From Desulfurivibrionaceae bacterium (GTDB lineage: Bacteria; Desulfobacterota; Desulfobulbia; Desulfobulbales; UBA5123): a DNA stretch of 64,000 nt. The stretch's first letter is position 1, and each line of letters starts with the position of its first letter. The stretch lies in NCBI GenBank assembly GCA_030145325.1, contig JAQYVW010000008.1, forward strand, positions 1 to 64,000. Direction: 5' to 3'. Of this stretch, positions 62,085 to 64,000 are shown piece after piece. Both the position numbers and the translations under genes were made by a program. The notes under the pieces are model-generated. The model worked only from the letters and a program-made list of their open reading frames with translations. It searched no databases and had not been told where the DNA came from.

Positions 62085-62966
62085 TCAAAGAGAGGCCCGC
62101 CGGAGAACAGCAAGACTGAGTCGTTGTTCTGGAGCAATCACCATGCCCATCTCTCCAGGATAATGACACCCTCCCTGCATCCGGCTAAGACGATACAATT
62201 CACCAAATTGAAACGACCTTTCGGCACTGCCAAATCCAGCCAGCAACTCGCTGCCCCGGCGCACCGTATCCATCATCCGAAACGGCAACTGGGCATGGTA
62301 AGGGTGGCGGCATATTTCACCCCGGTGCTGGCCAACCGCCGTGACCAACAAAGCCAGATCTTCTTCACTCACCCCCACTAACAAATTGGCCGCCCTTAGC
62401 GGTCGCCAAAACTCTGTTTCCACAACCATTATCTCCTCACCATAACTCTGTGAATAGAGCAACAGAGCCTCCAAACAGAGATGATGGGTACCGATATGGG
62501 TGGGATGCATATCATCGCCATGGGGAACCAGCACCAACTCGGGCTTCCTCGCCACCAGGATATCAACAAGGGCCACAACCCATTTTTGCCATGCGAGAGG
62601 ATCTTGATCTCGATTTTCGATGGTAACCCTATCAAAGGCAAGGGGGAGGCGAGCAAGTTGCCACTCCCAACCAAGAACAGTACACGCCGCAGCAAACTCC
62701 TCTAATCGTGATTCTTTTCGAGATGGCTCACTGCCCAGGGTGATAGCCACCGCTGTCACCGGGCAGCCATCCTCCTGGCCCAGCCGAAGGGATAACGAAC
62801 CGCACAGAGATTCATCATCAGGATGCGGCACACAGATCAATACCCCACCCGATCCGGCCACAACTTGCCCACTTGCCACCGCCGTCGCAACCCGTAACTT
62901 TGGATCATAGGTGGCCGCCACCTTCTGCACATAGGAAAGCGCTTCGTCCTTATCCCCGCCAGCCAT
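62085..62966 (-). CDS. PIG-L family deacetylase
   Basis: The 293-residue zinc hydrolase has the PHPDDE motif (CVPHPDDESLCGSL, residues 46-59) and the distal His in PHGDDMHPTHIGTHHL. It likely removes an acetyl group from an N-acetylglucosaminyl or similar substrate, not determined. Its ATG shares a base with the stop of the DUF362 gene, so they are coupled. Confidence 0.88.
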   Translation of the reverse strand: MAGGDKDEALSYVQKVAATYDPKLRVATAVASGQVVAGSGGVLICVPHPDDESLCGSLSLRLGQEDGCPVTAVAITLGSEPSRKESRLEEFAAACTVLGWEWQLARLPLAFDRVTIENRDQDPLAWQKWVVALVDILVARKPELVLVPHGDDMHPTHIGTHHLCLEALLLYSQSYGEEIMVVETEFWRPLRAANLLVGVSEEDLALLVTAVGQHRGEICRHPYHAQLPFRMMDTVRRGSELLAGFGSAERSFQFGELYRLSRMQGGCHYPGEMGMVIAPEQRLSLAVLRRASL

Positions 62967-63778
62967 TACCCCACCTCAAGAACAGAGCCGGCAGCGGAAC
63001 CCAAAACACCATTGGCCATCTGAATATGCCCTACTTGACGCCAATCCCGGTCAAGAAGACCGGTACCAAAGGCATCCACGGCCACCGGATCAAAGCCTGC
63101 CACCAACATGTTCGGTGGCGGCTCGCAAGTTGCCCCCCACAGATGCGCCTCGCGCATGCCGACAGTGGCGTCAAGCAAGGTAAAATCTGGGGCACGATAA
63201 CGATTGAGATCAAAGATCGCTTCCTGAATCCGCTCATGAATGGCCGCCTTCTTCCAATGTCCGCCCTGCTGATAATGGGCGGGAGGAGCAAGACCCATCA
63301 TATTCTTCATGGTCAAGGTTACCCCGGCCAAGGTATGCGCCTTCAAAACCGGCACCGAAATGAGGAAACTTTCAAAAACAATGGCTGGCAGATACATCTG
63401 TGGCCAGCGGCGACAGTCGGGATTACTGATGGAAATCAATTCAGCCTGATTAAGATCAAGAAGTTCAACCCCATAACGGCGTGACAAATCAAGGTATCCC
63501 AACTCAGCAAAGGAACGGTTGGTGTCATAGTCTTTTGAACCACAACCTTCGCCAATAATAATCTCGGCCCCCGGCACCTTTTCTTGGAGATACTCGACCA
63601 AGGCCGCAATAAGCTCCACCGGAGTAGTGATCGGCGGCGGCAAAGGTTCCACTAAATTAGGTTTAATGAGAATCCGTCCCTGCCCTGGCAACTCCTCAGG
63701 CAGAAGGGTTGCCTCCAACAAAGAATAAAGGTCACGTCGCCAATCGCTACATCTCCGAATCCAGACCGTATCTACCAT
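62966..63778 (-). CDS. DUF362 domain protein
   Basis: The 270-residue protein has the DUF362 blocks ILIKPNLVEPLPPPITTP, IIIGEGCGSKDYDTN, ISVPVLKAHTLAGVTLTMKNMMGL and GFDPVAVDAFGTGLL. It lacks the C-terminal ferredoxin domain found in many members. Function is unknown; DUF362 proteins are common in anaerobes. It is coupled to the PIG-L gene. Confidence 0.88.
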   Translation of the reverse strand: MVDTVWIRRCSDWRRDLYSLLEATLLPEELPGQGRILIKPNLVEPLPPPITTPVELIAALVEYLQEKVPGAEIIIGEGCGSKDYDTNRSFAELGYLDLSRRYGVELLDLNQAELISISNPDCRRWPQMYLPAIVFESFLISVPVLKAHTLAGVTLTMKNMMGLAPPAHYQQGGHWKKAAIHERIQEAIFDLNRYRAPDFTLLDATVGMREAHLWGATCEPPPNMLVAGFDPVAVDAFGTGLLDRDWRQVGHIQMANGVLGSAAGSVLEVG

Positions 63779-63814
63779 CTCAGCAAGCTCATTTTCTTCA
63801 TCCTGTTAACCGCA

Positions 63815-64000
63815 TTACCTCATCTTCGCAAATCCAGAGGCTGAAAACCTTACCTGAAACAACTGAACCAGGCAATAAAGAGGTAAGGCAAGAAAAAACG
63901 TAACAGAAATTAAGATAACAACAAAGAGGGTCTCAATAGGAAGAGAAACAAGGCGAGATGTTTCGACAAACACCTGGGGAGCACTTAACATCCAAACAAG
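63815..64000 (-). CDS. C-terminal end of a membrane protein (cut by right edge)
   Basis: The frame is open from the right edge to a TAA at 63815-63817 and was not in the ORF track. The 61 visible residues contain one strong membrane helix (ETLFVVILISVTFFLALPLYCLV) and a short basic tail. The family cannot be named from this piece. It reads into the DUF362 gene 36 bases further on. Confidence 0.6.
   Translation of the reverse strand, partial: LVWMLSAPQVFVETSRLVSLPIETLFVVILISVTFFLALPLYCLVQLFQVRFSASGFAKMR

Overview
The window looks like chromosomal DNA from a Gram-negative anaerobe, most likely Desulfobacterota near the Desulfobulbales. This is inferred from an ETF alpha subunit with an N-terminal ferredoxin domain inside a fatty-acid operon, a HesB/IscA-like selenoprotein, AMMECR1, KamA-type and PflA-like radical SAM proteins, an MCE lipid-transport operon and outer-membrane proteins. 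No rRNA, tRNA, CRISPR array or complete transposase was seen.

Layout. 1-2668 (minus) is a membrane-bound hybrid histidine kinase, broken by an apparent frameshift and cut by the left edge. 2669-3669 holds no intact gene but has a sigma-54 promoter with two upstream palindromes in front of a small, apparently frameshifted gene. Next come a TDT-family transporter, AMMECR1, a Sec-containing HesB-like protein with a visible bSECIS hairpin, and a 6-phosphofructokinase. 7672-11506 (minus) is a tightly coupled UvrD/Rep helicase - folC - HNH nuclease operon.

From about 31.3 kb down to 13.4 kb (minus) runs a long housekeeping block: DUF177, rpmF, plsX, fabH, acyl-CoA dehydrogenase, etfB, Fd-etfA, fabG, acpP, fabF, rpiB, glyA, dCMP deaminase, nrdR, ribD, ribE, ribBA, ribH, nusB, ftsK. 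It is interrupted by a small TA-flanked inverted-repeat element and by AT-rich intergenic repeats.

32-44.5 kb is a mosaic: two PilZ paralogues, radical SAM genes, a tandem USP, an MCE (Mla-like) lipid-transport operon with a cyclic-nucleotide/PAS sensor as its last gene, DUF3667, YaeQ, and a stand-alone domain usually seen at the N-terminus of RluA-like proteins.

The most interesting block is 45.0-54.9 kb (plus): a TPR plus beta-barrel outer-membrane protein of the DUF560/SLAM (type XI secretion) type, a 2048-residue protein with a FecR domain, an SDNPP-repeat linker and three roughly 570-residue repeats carrying TbpB-like barrel motifs, and a CHASE2-class III adenylate cyclase. I read this as a secretor, a giant surface cargo and an envelope-sensing cyclase. 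It is followed by a PilZ-like / RHH-like / zinc-ribbon-ParA trio. The right end carries skp/ompH, pal, alpha-glucan phosphorylase, the PPDK/PEP-synthase regulator, a PIG-L deacetylase, DUF362 and a membrane protein cut by the edge.

Start codons were adjusted from the ORF track where a Shine-Dalgarno sequence or family length favoured another start. All functions are from sequence reading and family knowledge; no database search was run.
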